From the NCBI GenBank assembly GCA_019422525.1, contig JAHZDE010000002.1, forward strand, positions 1 to 64,000: a DNA stretch of 64,000 nucleotides, in the 5' to 3' direction. Source of the stretch: Clostridiales bacterium (GTDB lineage: Bacteria > Bacillota > Clostridia > Oscillospirales > Acutalibacteraceae). The notes below the pieces were generated by a model. That model had not been told where the DNA came from, ran no database searches, and saw only the letters and a list, made by a program, of their open reading frames with translations. The number at the start of each line of letters is the position of its first letter. Positions within the stretch are counted from its first letter, which is position 1. Shown piece after piece: positions 7,249 through 14,809 of the stretch. Made by a program: the position numbers and the translations under genes.

Positions 7249-8730
7249 TTAGTAAGAATAGGAATAGTTAGGAGCTTCCTTGGTAATCTGGATATCGTGG
7301 GGATGGCTTTCTTTCAAACCGGCACCGGTAATACGAACAAACTGTGCCTTCGCCTGAAGCTCGTCAATATTTGCACATCCGGTATAACCCATACCAGCAC
7401 GCAGGCCGCCGATCATCTGATAAATAGTATCAGCCAGCGGACCCTTAAAAGGCACACGGCCCTCAACGCCTTCGGGAACCAGCTTACGGGCATCGGACTG
7501 GAAGTACCGGTCGGAGCTGCCCTTGCCCATAGCAGCCAAGCTGCCCATACCACGGTATACCTTGAACTGACGGCCCTGATACAGCTCGTACTCTCCGGGA
7601 GACTCCTTACAGCCAGCCACCAGGGAGCCAACCATAACCACATTTGCGCCGGCAGCCAAAGCCTTGACAATATCACCGGAATACTTAATACCGCCGTCAG
7701 CGATCACCGGGATTCCGTATTTGGAAGCTGCGCAGGCAGCGTCATAAATAGCCGTAATCTGGGGAACACCAATACCTGCCACAATACGGGTCGTGCAGAT
7801 AGAGCCAGGTCCAATACCAACCTTTACGCAGTCAGCGCCGGCAGCAATCAGAGCTTCGGCACCAGCAGCAGTTGCCACATTACCAGCAATAATAGGCAGA
7901 TTCGGATATGCCTTCTTAACCTTGGTAACAGCTTCCAGAACGCCGTTGTTGTGTCCATGAGCAGAGTCCAGCGTGACCACGTCCACCTGGGCCTTTACCA
8001 GCTCAGCCACACGCTCCAGCACGTCCGGCGTAGCACCAATAGCAGCGCCTGCCAGCAGACGGCCGCCTGCATCTCTTGCAGAGTTGGGATACTGTACAGC
8101 CTTCTCAATATCCTTAATGGTAATCAGGCCCTTCAGGTTCCCGTGCTCGTCCACGATGGGGAGCTTTTCAATACGGTGCTTGCGAAGAATTTCCTGTGCC
8201 TGCTCCAGTGTAGTTCCAACCGGAGCGGTTACCAAATTTTCTTTGGTCATAACAGCATGAATAGGCTGTGAAAAATCTTCTTCCGTCATAAACCGCAAAT
8301 CACGGTTGGTAATAATGCCCACCAGTTTGCCGCTATCATCACAAATCGGCACACCGGAAATTTTATACCGGGCCATAATAGCATTGGCATCCGACACCAG
8401 ATGCTCAGGAGACAGGAAGAACGGGTTGACAATGACGCCGTTTTCCGAACGCTTTACCCGATCAATCTGGTCTGCCTGTTTTTCAATAGACATATTTTTG
8501 TGGATGATACCGATACCGCCTTCCCGAGCGATGGCGATTGCCATGTCGGCTTCCGTAACCGTATCCATGGCAGAGGTCATGATGGGAGTGTTCAGCTTGA
8601 TGGTTTTGGTCAGCCAGGTAGACAGGTCCACCTGCTTGGGCAGTACGTGGGATTCCGCGGGAATCAGCAGCACGTCGTCAAAGGTGAGGCCTTCTTTTAC
8701 GAATTTTTCGCTGTAATTAGTATTTACCAT
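7249..8730 (-). CDS. guaB: IMP dehydrogenase
   Basis: A 493-residue enzyme converting IMP to XMP with NAD+, the committed step of GMP synthesis in the cytosol. The (beta/alpha)8 barrel is interrupted at about residues 100-215 by two CBS domains, which bind adenine/guanine nucleotides allosterically. The catalytic loop GPGSICTTRIVAGIG carries the nucleophilic Cys at about 312, and the phosphate-binding GGIKYSGD and flap regions are present. Length is normal. The ATG at 8730 follows GGGAG; the frame is open further upstream without a ribosome-binding site. It is a single-gene unit with its own promoter and terminator. Confidence 0.98.
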   Translation of the reverse strand: MVNTNYSEKFVKEGLTFDDVLLIPAESHVLPKQVDLSTWLTKTIKLNTPIMTSAMDTVTEADMAIAIAREGGIGIIHKNMSIEKQADQIDRVKRSENGVIVNPFFLSPEHLVSDANAIMARYKISGVPICDDSGKLVGIITNRDLRFMTEEDFSQPIHAVMTKENLVTAPVGTTLEQAQEILRKHRIEKLPIVDEHGNLKGLITIKDIEKAVQYPNSARDAGGRLLAGAAIGATPDVLERVAELVKAQVDVVTLDSAHGHNNGVLEAVTKVKKAYPNLPIIAGNVATAAGAEALIAAGADCVKVGIGPGSICTTRIVAGIGVPQITAIYDAACAASKYGIPVIADGGIKYSGDIVKALAAGANVVMVGSLVAGCKESPGEYELYQGRQFKVYRGMGSLAAMGKGSSDRYFQSDARKLVPEGVEGRVPFKGPLADTIYQMIGGLRAGMGYTGCANIDELQAKAQFVRITGAGLKESHPHDIQITKEAPNYSYSY

Positions 8731-8792
8731 TCCTAATTCTCTCCCTTTCTTTCTGATTTTCTTCTGCAAATAAACGTGGTATATAGTAGTTA

Positions 8793-8821
8793 ATTATACC
8801 ATGTACTTATGGAGAATACAA
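8793..8821 (-). promoter_or_regulatory. guaB promoter
   Basis: On the minus strand, TTGTAT and TATAAT are separated by 17 bp, 63 bp before the start codon. No purine riboswitch-like structure is evident in the leader. Confidence 0.75.
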
Positions 8822-8985
8822 CTGGGCATAGGAAAAGCGGGAACGAAGTTTTTCTTCTTTTCCACCCGTTTTTCGGGCATTTTCTTCAAAATCTGTCAAA
8901 AAACGCATTTTTATAAAATCTGCTTCAGATTGTGCCTATTTTTATTTGTTTTCTTATGATATCTCTTTAACACGCTACTGCGATA

Positions 8986-9723
8986 TTATTTAGCATTTCT
9001 ATGTGTCAGTACAGCCGTCATTTCAAAAGCTCTGCCGCGGCTGTTCTCCCCATACATCACGACGTTTCCATTCGTTTCTTCGCCAAAAATCCGAATCGTC
9101 TCCCCCAGCAAGCTTTCATTTACAAAATTGATTTGTATTTTTTCAAGCTTATTCCCAAAAATTCCTCCGGGAACGAAGTCATAAAAAATATCCCCATAAA
9201 TAGCGTTGTTCAAATGCCCGTTATAATCCAAGTCGGAATACCGAATCATTCTCTCCCCCAAAAAAGGCAGCTCTCCGGTTCTGATACGGGAAAGCACGTG
9301 ATCTGTTATCCCATTTACAGACGCATCCAACCCATAAGCAGCAAATTTTCTTGGATGCATAATCCGGTGGGTCTGGGTATTAGCCGCCACGCTGCACTGC
9401 ATGACATAAGCTATCGACTCTTCTCCTACAAAAAACTCATAATCCCGATAGAACTCTGCCCCACGGACCCCCTGCGGTTTTGTAACGACCCGAAGTTCTT
9501 CTGTATGAGCAGGCATCCTTTTAATGGTACTTTCACTTTTCGTAATGAGAAATACCATTCCATCAGCTTTTAATTTTTCATACCCAACACCCAAAGCCGC
9601 CAAATGCTTTTCGCTGGTTTCCTGACAAATCCGCAGCATGGTAGAAAGCTTCATTTCACTTTGGGAATCCACTTCAAAAGTGGCCACTCGCCAGTGATTT
9701 TCAAATTGCCGGACATCGGCCAT
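8986..9723 (-). CDS. Acyl-ACP thioesterase (FatA/FatB family)
   Basis: A 245-residue double-hotdog protein of the acyl-ACP thioesterase family. It hydrolyses acyl-acyl carrier protein to free fatty acid and ACP in the cytosol. The first hotdog includes the MKLSTMLRICQETSEKHLAALG helix, and the second contains YSDLDYNGHLNNAIYGD, whose Asn and His correspond to the catalytic NxH region. The start is ATG with AAGGAGAG upstream. It follows serS, separated by a terminator, so it likely has its own transcript. Free fatty acid formation in anaerobes may support phospholipid tailoring; chain-length preference cannot be read here. Confidence 0.88.
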   Translation of the reverse strand: MADVRQFENHWRVATFEVDSQSEMKLSTMLRICQETSEKHLAALGVGYEKLKADGMVFLITKSESTIKRMPAHTEELRVVTKPQGVRGAEFYRDYEFFVGEESIAYVMQCSVAANTQTHRIMHPRKFAAYGLDASVNGITDHVLSRIRTGELPFLGERMIRYSDLDYNGHLNNAIYGDIFYDFVPGGIFGNKLEKIQINFVNESLLGETIRIFGEETNGNVVMYGENSRGRAFEMTAVLTHRNAK

Positions 9724-9740
9724 ATACTTTTCTCTCCTTT

Positions 9741-9785
9741 AAAAAATGAAAAGCAGGGACGCCGGAATGTTTCCCGGAGTCCCTG
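9741..9785 (-). terminator. serS terminator
   Basis: On the minus strand, a 12-bp hairpin (CAGGGACTCCGG with CCGGCGTCCCTG) precedes TTTT and then TTTTTT. Confidence 0.88.
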
Positions 9786-9796
9786 TTTTAAATGAT

Positions 9797-11074
9797 TTAG
9801 CGAATCACATCGATTCCCATATACGGACGCAGAACCTCGGGCACTGTTACGCTGCCGTCAGCATTCTGATACTGTTCTACGATAGCAGGCATTACGCGGC
9901 TGGTAGCCAGACCAGAAGCATTCAGCGTGTGAACAAACTGAAGTTTCTTGTCCTCTCCACGGAATTTCACATTGCCGCGGCGGGCCTGATAATCCCGTGC
10001 ATTAGAAGCGGAGCTGACCTCCTTATAAATACCCATGCTGGGAATCCAAACCTCAATGTCATAGGTGCGTGCCATAGAGAAAGAGCAGTCGCCGGCTGCC
10101 AGCTTGCTCAGCCGATAATGCAGGCCCAGCTCCTGTACCAGACGCTCTGCCTTCATCACGAGCTCTTCAAAAGCAGCATCAGATTGGTCGGGGCGGGTGT
10201 ACTGGACCATTTCCACCTTATTGAACTGGTGACCGCGAATCATACCGCGCTCTTCAGAGCGATAACTGCCAGCCTCCCGGCGATAGCAGGGGGTGTAGGC
10301 GATATATTTCCGGGGCAGCTCTTCATTGGTGAGAATCTCATCACGATGCAGATTGACCAAAGCTGTCTCAGCAGTAGGCAGCAGGAATTTTTTATCCGCG
10401 CTAGTGGGGTTCTGAATCCAATAAACTTCATCGTTAAACTTGGGGAACTGGCCAGCCACATAGCCGCACTCATAGTTGAGCATGTGGGGCGGCAGTACCA
10501 GCTCATAGCCATCCTTCAGATGCTCGTTGATAAAGAAGTTGAGCAGTGCCCATTCCATCCGGGCGCCTGCGCCGCGATAAATCCAGGCGCCATTTCCGCC
10601 CAGCTTTGCACCCCGCTGATAGTCAATCATACCCAATCCTTCGCACAGATCCACATGGTTCTTAGGCTCAAAATTAAATTTTGGCTGCTCGCCATAATAA
10701 TGCAGAGGAACATTCTGCTCCTTGCCGCCCGCTACTACATCCTCATCGGGCATATTGGGCAGGGAAAGCATCAAATCCTGCTGTTTCTCTTCCAGTTTTC
10801 CAAGGTCTGCATCGGCCTCTTTAATCTGTTCTGCCAAGGCCTTCATTTTTGCCATCAGCTCTGTGGTATCCTCACCAGCCTTTTTCATCTGGGGGATTTT
10901 CTTTGTATCGGCATTGCGCTCTGCCTTCATAGCCTCTACTTTACCGGTAAGCTCCCGGCGCTTTGCATCGATGTCCAAAATCTCATCCACAATATGGTCC
11001 AGGTTCATCTCTCTTTTTTTGATGTTTGCCTTTACCAAATCGGGGTTGGTACGAATCAGCTTAATATCCAGCAT
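9797..11074 (-). CDS. serS: Seryl-tRNA synthetase
   Basis: A 425-residue class II aminoacyl-tRNA synthetase charging tRNA-Ser (and tRNA-Sec where present). Residues about 1-110 form the antiparallel coiled-coil tRNA-binding arm, rich in Lys and Glu heptads. The catalytic core shows TAETAL, motif 2 (CYRREAGS...RGMIRGHQF) and motif 3 (NASGLATSRVMPAIVEQYQ). It begins only 47 bp after spo0J ends, too short for a T-box leader, so it is probably co-transcribed with soj-spo0J or driven by a promoter in the gap. Confidence 0.98.
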   Translation of the reverse strand: MLDIKLIRTNPDLVKANIKKREMNLDHIVDEILDIDAKRRELTGKVEAMKAERNADTKKIPQMKKAGEDTTELMAKMKALAEQIKEADADLGKLEEKQQDLMLSLPNMPDEDVVAGGKEQNVPLHYYGEQPKFNFEPKNHVDLCEGLGMIDYQRGAKLGGNGAWIYRGAGARMEWALLNFFINEHLKDGYELVLPPHMLNYECGYVAGQFPKFNDEVYWIQNPTSADKKFLLPTAETALVNLHRDEILTNEELPRKYIAYTPCYRREAGSYRSEERGMIRGHQFNKVEMVQYTRPDQSDAAFEELVMKAERLVQELGLHYRLSKLAAGDCSFSMARTYDIEVWIPSMGIYKEVSSASNARDYQARRGNVKFRGEDKKLQFVHTLNASGLATSRVMPAIVEQYQNADGSVTVPEVLRPYMGIDVIR

Positions 11075-11121
11075 GTTCCTATTCCTCTCTTTTTTATATT
11101 ATCTATTTAATTATGATTGAT

Positions 11122-11991
11122 CTATTCTTCAAAAGGCTCTTTAAATTCTATAGAAGCTAATAATCTATGCAGATCCTCTTCTCCGTAGAATTCTATTTGC
11201 AGCGTACCCTTTTTCTGGTTCCCTGCTACTTTGACTTTGCGTCCCAGATGTTCATGCAGGGAAAGCTCCACTTCGTCAAAATAGGTGCTTCTTCTCACAA
11301 CCGGATGCTTTTCGGTCTCCACCGGTTTAGAAGCACGTTTAGCCATGCGTTCCAGTTCCCGAACAGATAATCCTTCTGCCACAGCTTTTTCAGCAGCTGC
11401 CAGCATGGATTCTTCATTGGGAAAAGAAAGAAGCGCGCGGCCATGACCTGCTGACAGCTCTCCTCTTTCCACCATTTGTTGGATTGCTTCTGGAAGGTGC
11501 AGCAAACGCAATGCATTGGTAATAGCAGGACGGGACTTTCCTACCGTTTTGGCAACCTCTTCCTGGGTCATCTCATATTTTTCCATCAACGTCTGATATC
11601 CCCGAGATTCTTCCAACGGAGTCAAGTCCTCGCGCTGCAAGTTTTCAATGAGCGCCAGTTCCATGACTTCACTGTCGCTCATTTCCCGCACCATAGCCGG
11701 CACTTCTGACAAACCTGCCATTCGTGCTGCGCGCCAACGGCGCTCACCAGCAACAATCTGATATCCACCGCCAAACAGAGGCCGCACCAACAACGGCTGC
11801 AACACTCCATGCTGGCTAATGGAATCCGCCAGTTCAGCCATTGATTTTTCATCAAACTCCCGGCGCGGCTGTTCCCTGTTGGGCTCCAGTTCACTGATTT
11901 TCAGCATCACAGCCCCGCTGCCGGATTCCGTCGTATTTTCTGCAAAAATGGCGTCCAGGCCTTTTCCCAAACCGCCCCTTTTTGTACTCAA
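11122..11991 (-). CDS. spo0J: Chromosome-partitioning protein ParB/Spo0J
   Basis: A 289-residue CTPase clamp that loads at parS and spreads, organising the origin and recruiting SMC. The N-terminal CTP-binding domain has the GERRWRAAR motif (about 82-90) and the ENLQRED motif (about 116-122). The HTH (MTQEEVAKTVGKSRPAITNALRLL, about 138-163) reads parS. The C-terminal dimerisation domain follows. I use the TTG at 11991 because the AAGGAGG directly before it overlaps the soj stop codon. Its N-terminus MSTKRGGLGKGLDAIF is the family signature that recruits Soj. The longer open frame upstream overlaps soj and is not real. Confidence 0.96.
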   Translation of the reverse strand: MSTKRGGLGKGLDAIFAENTTESGSGAVMLKISELEPNREQPRREFDEKSMAELADSISQHGVLQPLLVRPLFGGGYQIVAGERRWRAARMAGLSEVPAMVREMSDSEVMELALIENLQREDLTPLEESRGYQTLMEKYEMTQEEVAKTVGKSRPAITNALRLLHLPEAIQQMVERGELSAGHGRALLSFPNEESMLAAAEKAVAEGLSVRELERMAKRASKPVETEKHPVVRRSTYFDEVELSLHEHLGRKVKVAGNQKKGTLQIEFYGEEDLHRLLASIEFKEPFEE

Positions 11992-12004
11992 AATCAGCTC
12001 CTCC

Positions 12005-12769
12005 TTACTGGTTATTATTGACGATTTCCTTTGCCAGGTTTCTGTATGCCTGGCTGCCCTTTGAATTTTTATCAAAGTATAAAGCAGGTTTACCAAAACT
12101 GGGGGCTTCCGACAGCCGAACCGTCCTGGGGATGACTGTAGAAAATACCTTTCTGGGGAAGTATTTTTTGACTTCCTCCACAACCTGCTGTGTCAGATTC
12201 AAACGACCGTCATACATGGTCAGCAAAACGCCTTCCATATCCAGTCTTTCATTATACTGGCGTTTCACCCGACGAACCGTATTCATCAGCTGTGACAATC
12301 CTTCCAGTGCATAATACTCACACTGTATCGGAACCAGCAGTGTATCGGCAGCAGTCAAAGCGTTTGTTGTAATCAATCCCAATGACGGCGGGCAATCGAT
12401 AAAGATGTACTCATAAGCATTGCGGAAAGGCACCAGCGCATTTTTGAGCATAGATTCCCGATGCTCTATATTTGCTAATTCCAATTCTGCTGCGGCCAAA
12501 TCCATACTGGAAGGCAGTACATCCAGCCCGGCAAATTCCGTATGTACCAGTGCATCTGAAGAATTACATTCCCCGATAAGCACCTCATACATAGTATTTT
12601 TTTTATCTCTGCGGTCAATTCCCAATCCGCTGGAAGAATTCCCTTGCGGGTCTACGTCTACCAGAAGGGTCTTTTTTCCCATGGCCCCGATAGCAGCAGA
12701 CAGGTTGACTGCGGTTGTCGTTTTTCCGACGCCGCCCTTTTGGTTGGCTATTGCAATAATCTTTCCCAC
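12005..12769 (-). CDS. soj: Chromosome-partitioning ATPase ParA/Soj
   Basis: A 254-residue ParA-type ATPase. The deviant Walker A motif KGGVGKTT lies at residues 11-18. The switch region FIDCPPSLGLITTNAL and the DVDPQGNSSSGLG box (DxDPQ) are intact. It binds DNA and ATP, regulates DnaA, and works with Spo0J in origin segregation. I prefer the GTG at 12769, preceded by AAAGGGG, over the ATG nine codons upstream, which lacks a ribosome-binding site. It is co-transcribed with spo0J, whose ribosome-binding site overlaps its stop. Confidence 0.96.
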   Translation of the reverse strand: MGKIIAIANQKGGVGKTTTAVNLSAAIGAMGKKTLLVDVDPQGNSSSGLGIDRRDKKNTMYEVLIGECNSSDALVHTEFAGLDVLPSSMDLAAAELELANIEHRESMLKNALVPFRNAYEYIFIDCPPSLGLITTNALTAADTLLVPIQCEYYALEGLSQLMNTVRRVKRQYNERLDMEGVLLTMYDGRLNLTQQVVEEVKKYFPRKVFSTVIPRTVRLSEAPSFGKPALYFDKNSKGSQAYRNLAKEIVNNNQ

Positions 12770-12814
12770 AGAAACACCCCTTTCTCTTGGCCACATTCTG
12801 CTATAACAAAAAAC

Positions 12815-12843
12815 ATTATACCACGTTTACAGGATAAGAAAAA
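12815..12843 (-). promoter_or_regulatory. soj-spo0J promoter candidate
   Basis: On the minus strand, a perfect TATAAT lies 17 bp after a weak -35 (TTTTTC). It is downstream of the noc terminator and near the parS site. Confidence 0.6.
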
Positions 12844-12917
12844 GGGATTTTTCCCAGTTTTTACGGTTTCTTGGGGTTTTTCTGAATTTTTTGCCGTTTC
12901 ACACCTCTATCTCTCAA

Positions 12918-12933
12918 TGTTTCACGTGAAACA
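12918..12933. promoter_or_regulatory. parS site (perfect match)
   Basis: TGTTTCACGTGAAACA, the 16-bp palindrome recognised by Spo0J, lies between soj and noc. It is the expected origin-proximal loading site for ParB and SMC. Confidence 0.96.
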
Positions 12934-12934
12934 C

Positions 12935-12978
12935 GGAAAAAGCCGGCCACTTTGCAAAGCAAAACAGCCGGCTTTTCC
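12935..12978. terminator. noc terminator
   Basis: Arms GGAAAAAGCCGGC and GCCGGCTTTTCC form a strong hairpin with T-rich ends on both strands, between noc and soj. Confidence 0.82.
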
Positions 12979-13037
12979 CAACAGGAAATGAATAAGGGAA
13001 TGTTATGAAACTTGTAATCAAAAGTAAGTGGCAGCCT

Positions 13038-13877
13038 TTATGCCAATTTTCGGTCAGGCTGCTGACCGTCGTTTTTACCCGCAGAATCTTGCTTAGGAAT
13101 TCGGACCGTATATTCCAAATACTCGCCCATATCCTTTTTTTCAGATTCGGCCAAAATACCGGCATTCTTCATGGTTTTAATGGCGTGCTCTACGGTGTTC
13201 AAAAATATACGAATATCCTTTGCAATAAAAGTCCGCTTGGTGCGGCTCTTAACCATTTGCGAAAGATAGTTTTCTACCAAATCTTCCGTCTGTCGGACCG
13301 TCAATTCTTTTTCTGCCGCCTGTTTCAAAATTTTTCGGCGAGCTTCTTCGTTACTGATGCGAATCAGCGCCCGGGCATGACGCTCAGTCATTCCATGTTC
13401 TGCAATAATTTTACGTTCATCCTCAGTCAAGCGAAGTAACCGCAGTTTGTTGGCGATTGCTGACTGGCTTTTTCCCAATCTTCTGGCAGCTTCCTCTTGG
13501 GTCACTCCCCAATCTTCCATTAAACGGCGAATTCCCTCTGCTTCTTCAAAAATCTGAAGGTCTTGCCGTTGGAGATTTTCCAAAATTGCCAGTACAGCCG
13601 ATTCTGTATCGGAGCACTCTTGTACTAAACAGGGAATTTGCTTCATACCAGCCTGTACACAAGCGCGCCACCGTCGCTCCCCAGCAATGATTTCATAGTA
13701 CCCACCAGGTGTCCTTCTCACAGAAATAGGCTGCAGCAATCCGTTTTCTGCAATACTTTGGGATAACCCTTCCAATTCTTCTTTGGTAAATGTTTTTCGA
13801 GGCTGTCTGGGATTGGGCCGCACTTTTTCCACCGGTAAATTTAAAATCTTTCGTTTCTCCATTTGTGGAAATCGCAT
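13038..13877 (-). CDS. noc: Nucleoid occlusion protein Noc (ParB paralogue)
   Basis: A 279-residue ParB-family protein. It shares the CTP-binding motifs with Spo0J (GERRWRACVQAG and ENLQRQD) and a central HTH (VTQEEAARRLGKSQSAIANKLRLLRL). It lies between rsmG and soj, exactly where noc sits in Bacillus and Clostridia. Noc binds its own palindromes (NBS, core TTCCCGGGAA) and membrane, preventing FtsZ assembly over the nucleoid. The first residues (MRFPQMEKRKILNLPV) could form the short amphipathic membrane-targeting element. The start ATG follows GGGAGGA. A second Spo0J-like role cannot be excluded from sequence alone. Confidence 0.88.
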   Translation of the reverse strand: MRFPQMEKRKILNLPVEKVRPNPRQPRKTFTKEELEGLSQSIAENGLLQPISVRRTPGGYYEIIAGERRWRACVQAGMKQIPCLVQECSDTESAVLAILENLQRQDLQIFEEAEGIRRLMEDWGVTQEEAARRLGKSQSAIANKLRLLRLTEDERKIIAEHGMTERHARALIRISNEEARRKILKQAAEKELTVRQTEDLVENYLSQMVKSRTKRTFIAKDIRIFLNTVEHAIKTMKNAGILAESEKKDMGEYLEYTVRIPKQDSAGKNDGQQPDRKLA

Positions 13878-14014
13878 GAGCCTGTCCTCCCTTCGCTCTC
13901 TGGAAAATAGTATAGCATGTACCGCCGAGAATTCATGTAGAAATTTGCCGGTCCCCTCTAATTTTTTTTCGAGTTTCTCCTTTTAAAAATGGATACAATC
14001 TCTTTCCGTACATC

Positions 14015-14059
14015 AAAAAGAGCCCCATTTTTCAAAAAGAATTTGAAAAATGAGACTCT
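14015..14059 (-). terminator. Terminator after rsmG
   Basis: On the minus strand, AGAG and CATTTTTCAAA arms pair across a short loop and TTTTT follows. It closes the mnmG-rsmG transcript before noc. Confidence 0.75.
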
Positions 14060-14095
14060 ATTGTCAACTGATGTAAAATAACGAAAGTAATTCTA

Positions 14096-14809
14096 TTATA
14101 AAGGCTTTTTCGAAATTTTGGAGCCATGCCGGGGATATGCTTCGGGAGTTTCTCTCACTTTACGTACCACCACAATGCACCGCTTACTTCCATCGGGCAA
14201 TTCAAAATGCCCAATCTTTTCGGTCTTGCCTCCAAGAGTACCAATGCCACAGGCAGCCGCCTTTGCTTCCTCTTCCCCATCCGGGCCCTTCATCGCAATA
14301 AAAGCGCCTCCTTCTTTAACAAATGGGATACAGTACTCGCTTAAAACATTCATGCCGGCCACCGCTCTGGCAGTTGCAAAATCAAACTGTTCCCGCAGCT
14401 CTTTCTGCCTGCCACCTTCTTCTGCCCGGGCATGACGAATTTCTGCCTCAATGCCCAGTTCCCGACAAACCTCTGCTAAAAATACCAGACGTTTATTCAG
14501 GCTGTCCAGTAATGTCAGTTTTACATCCGGACGAGCAATTTTCACCGGAATTCCCGGGAATCCAGCACCCGTTCCCACATCAATCAGGCTGGCGCCTTCC
14601 GGCAACTCCACAGCCTTGAGCAACAGCAAGCTATCATAAAAATGTTTAACTGTTACGCCTTCCGGGTCTGTAATCGCAGTCAGGTTCATTTTTTGATTCC
14701 ATTCCACCAGCAACTCCATATACCGCTGAAACTGCCCGAGCTGCTTTTCGGAAAGGGCCACTCCCATTTCTCCACACAACTCCGCCAGTCTTTTTTTAAT
14801 ATCCACCAT
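14096..14809 (-). CDS. rsmG: 16S rRNA (guanine-527-N7) methyltransferase
   Basis: A 237-residue SAM-dependent methyltransferase modifying G527 in the 530 loop of 16S rRNA. Family features are WNQKMNLTAI near the N-terminus, the SAM motif I LIDVGTGAGFPGIPVKI, the LLDSLNKRLVFL strand and the FDFATARAVAG segment. Its start overlaps the end of mnmG by 14 bp, showing co-transcription and translational coupling. The C-terminal tail after VVRKVRETPEAYPR is basic, as usual. Loss of this gene classically gives low-level streptomycin resistance in other bacteria. Confidence 0.96.
   Translation of the reverse strand: MVDIKKRLAELCGEMGVALSEKQLGQFQRYMELLVEWNQKMNLTAITDPEGVTVKHFYDSLLLLKAVELPEGASLIDVGTGAGFPGIPVKIARPDVKLTLLDSLNKRLVFLAEVCRELGIEAEIRHARAEEGGRQKELREQFDFATARAVAGMNVLSEYCIPFVKEGGAFIAMKGPDGEEEAKAAACGIGTLGGKTEKIGHFELPDGSKRCIVVVRKVRETPEAYPRHGSKISKKPL

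Noticed and set aside
8868..8880. CCCG-TTTTT-CGGG hairpin upstream of guaB as a terminator
   Set aside because: No gene ends there on the plus strand and the stem is only 4-5 bp.
9746..11110. A 454-codon open frame opposite serS
   Set aside because: It is antisense to a certain gene, has no domain, and its composition follows the complement of serS codons.
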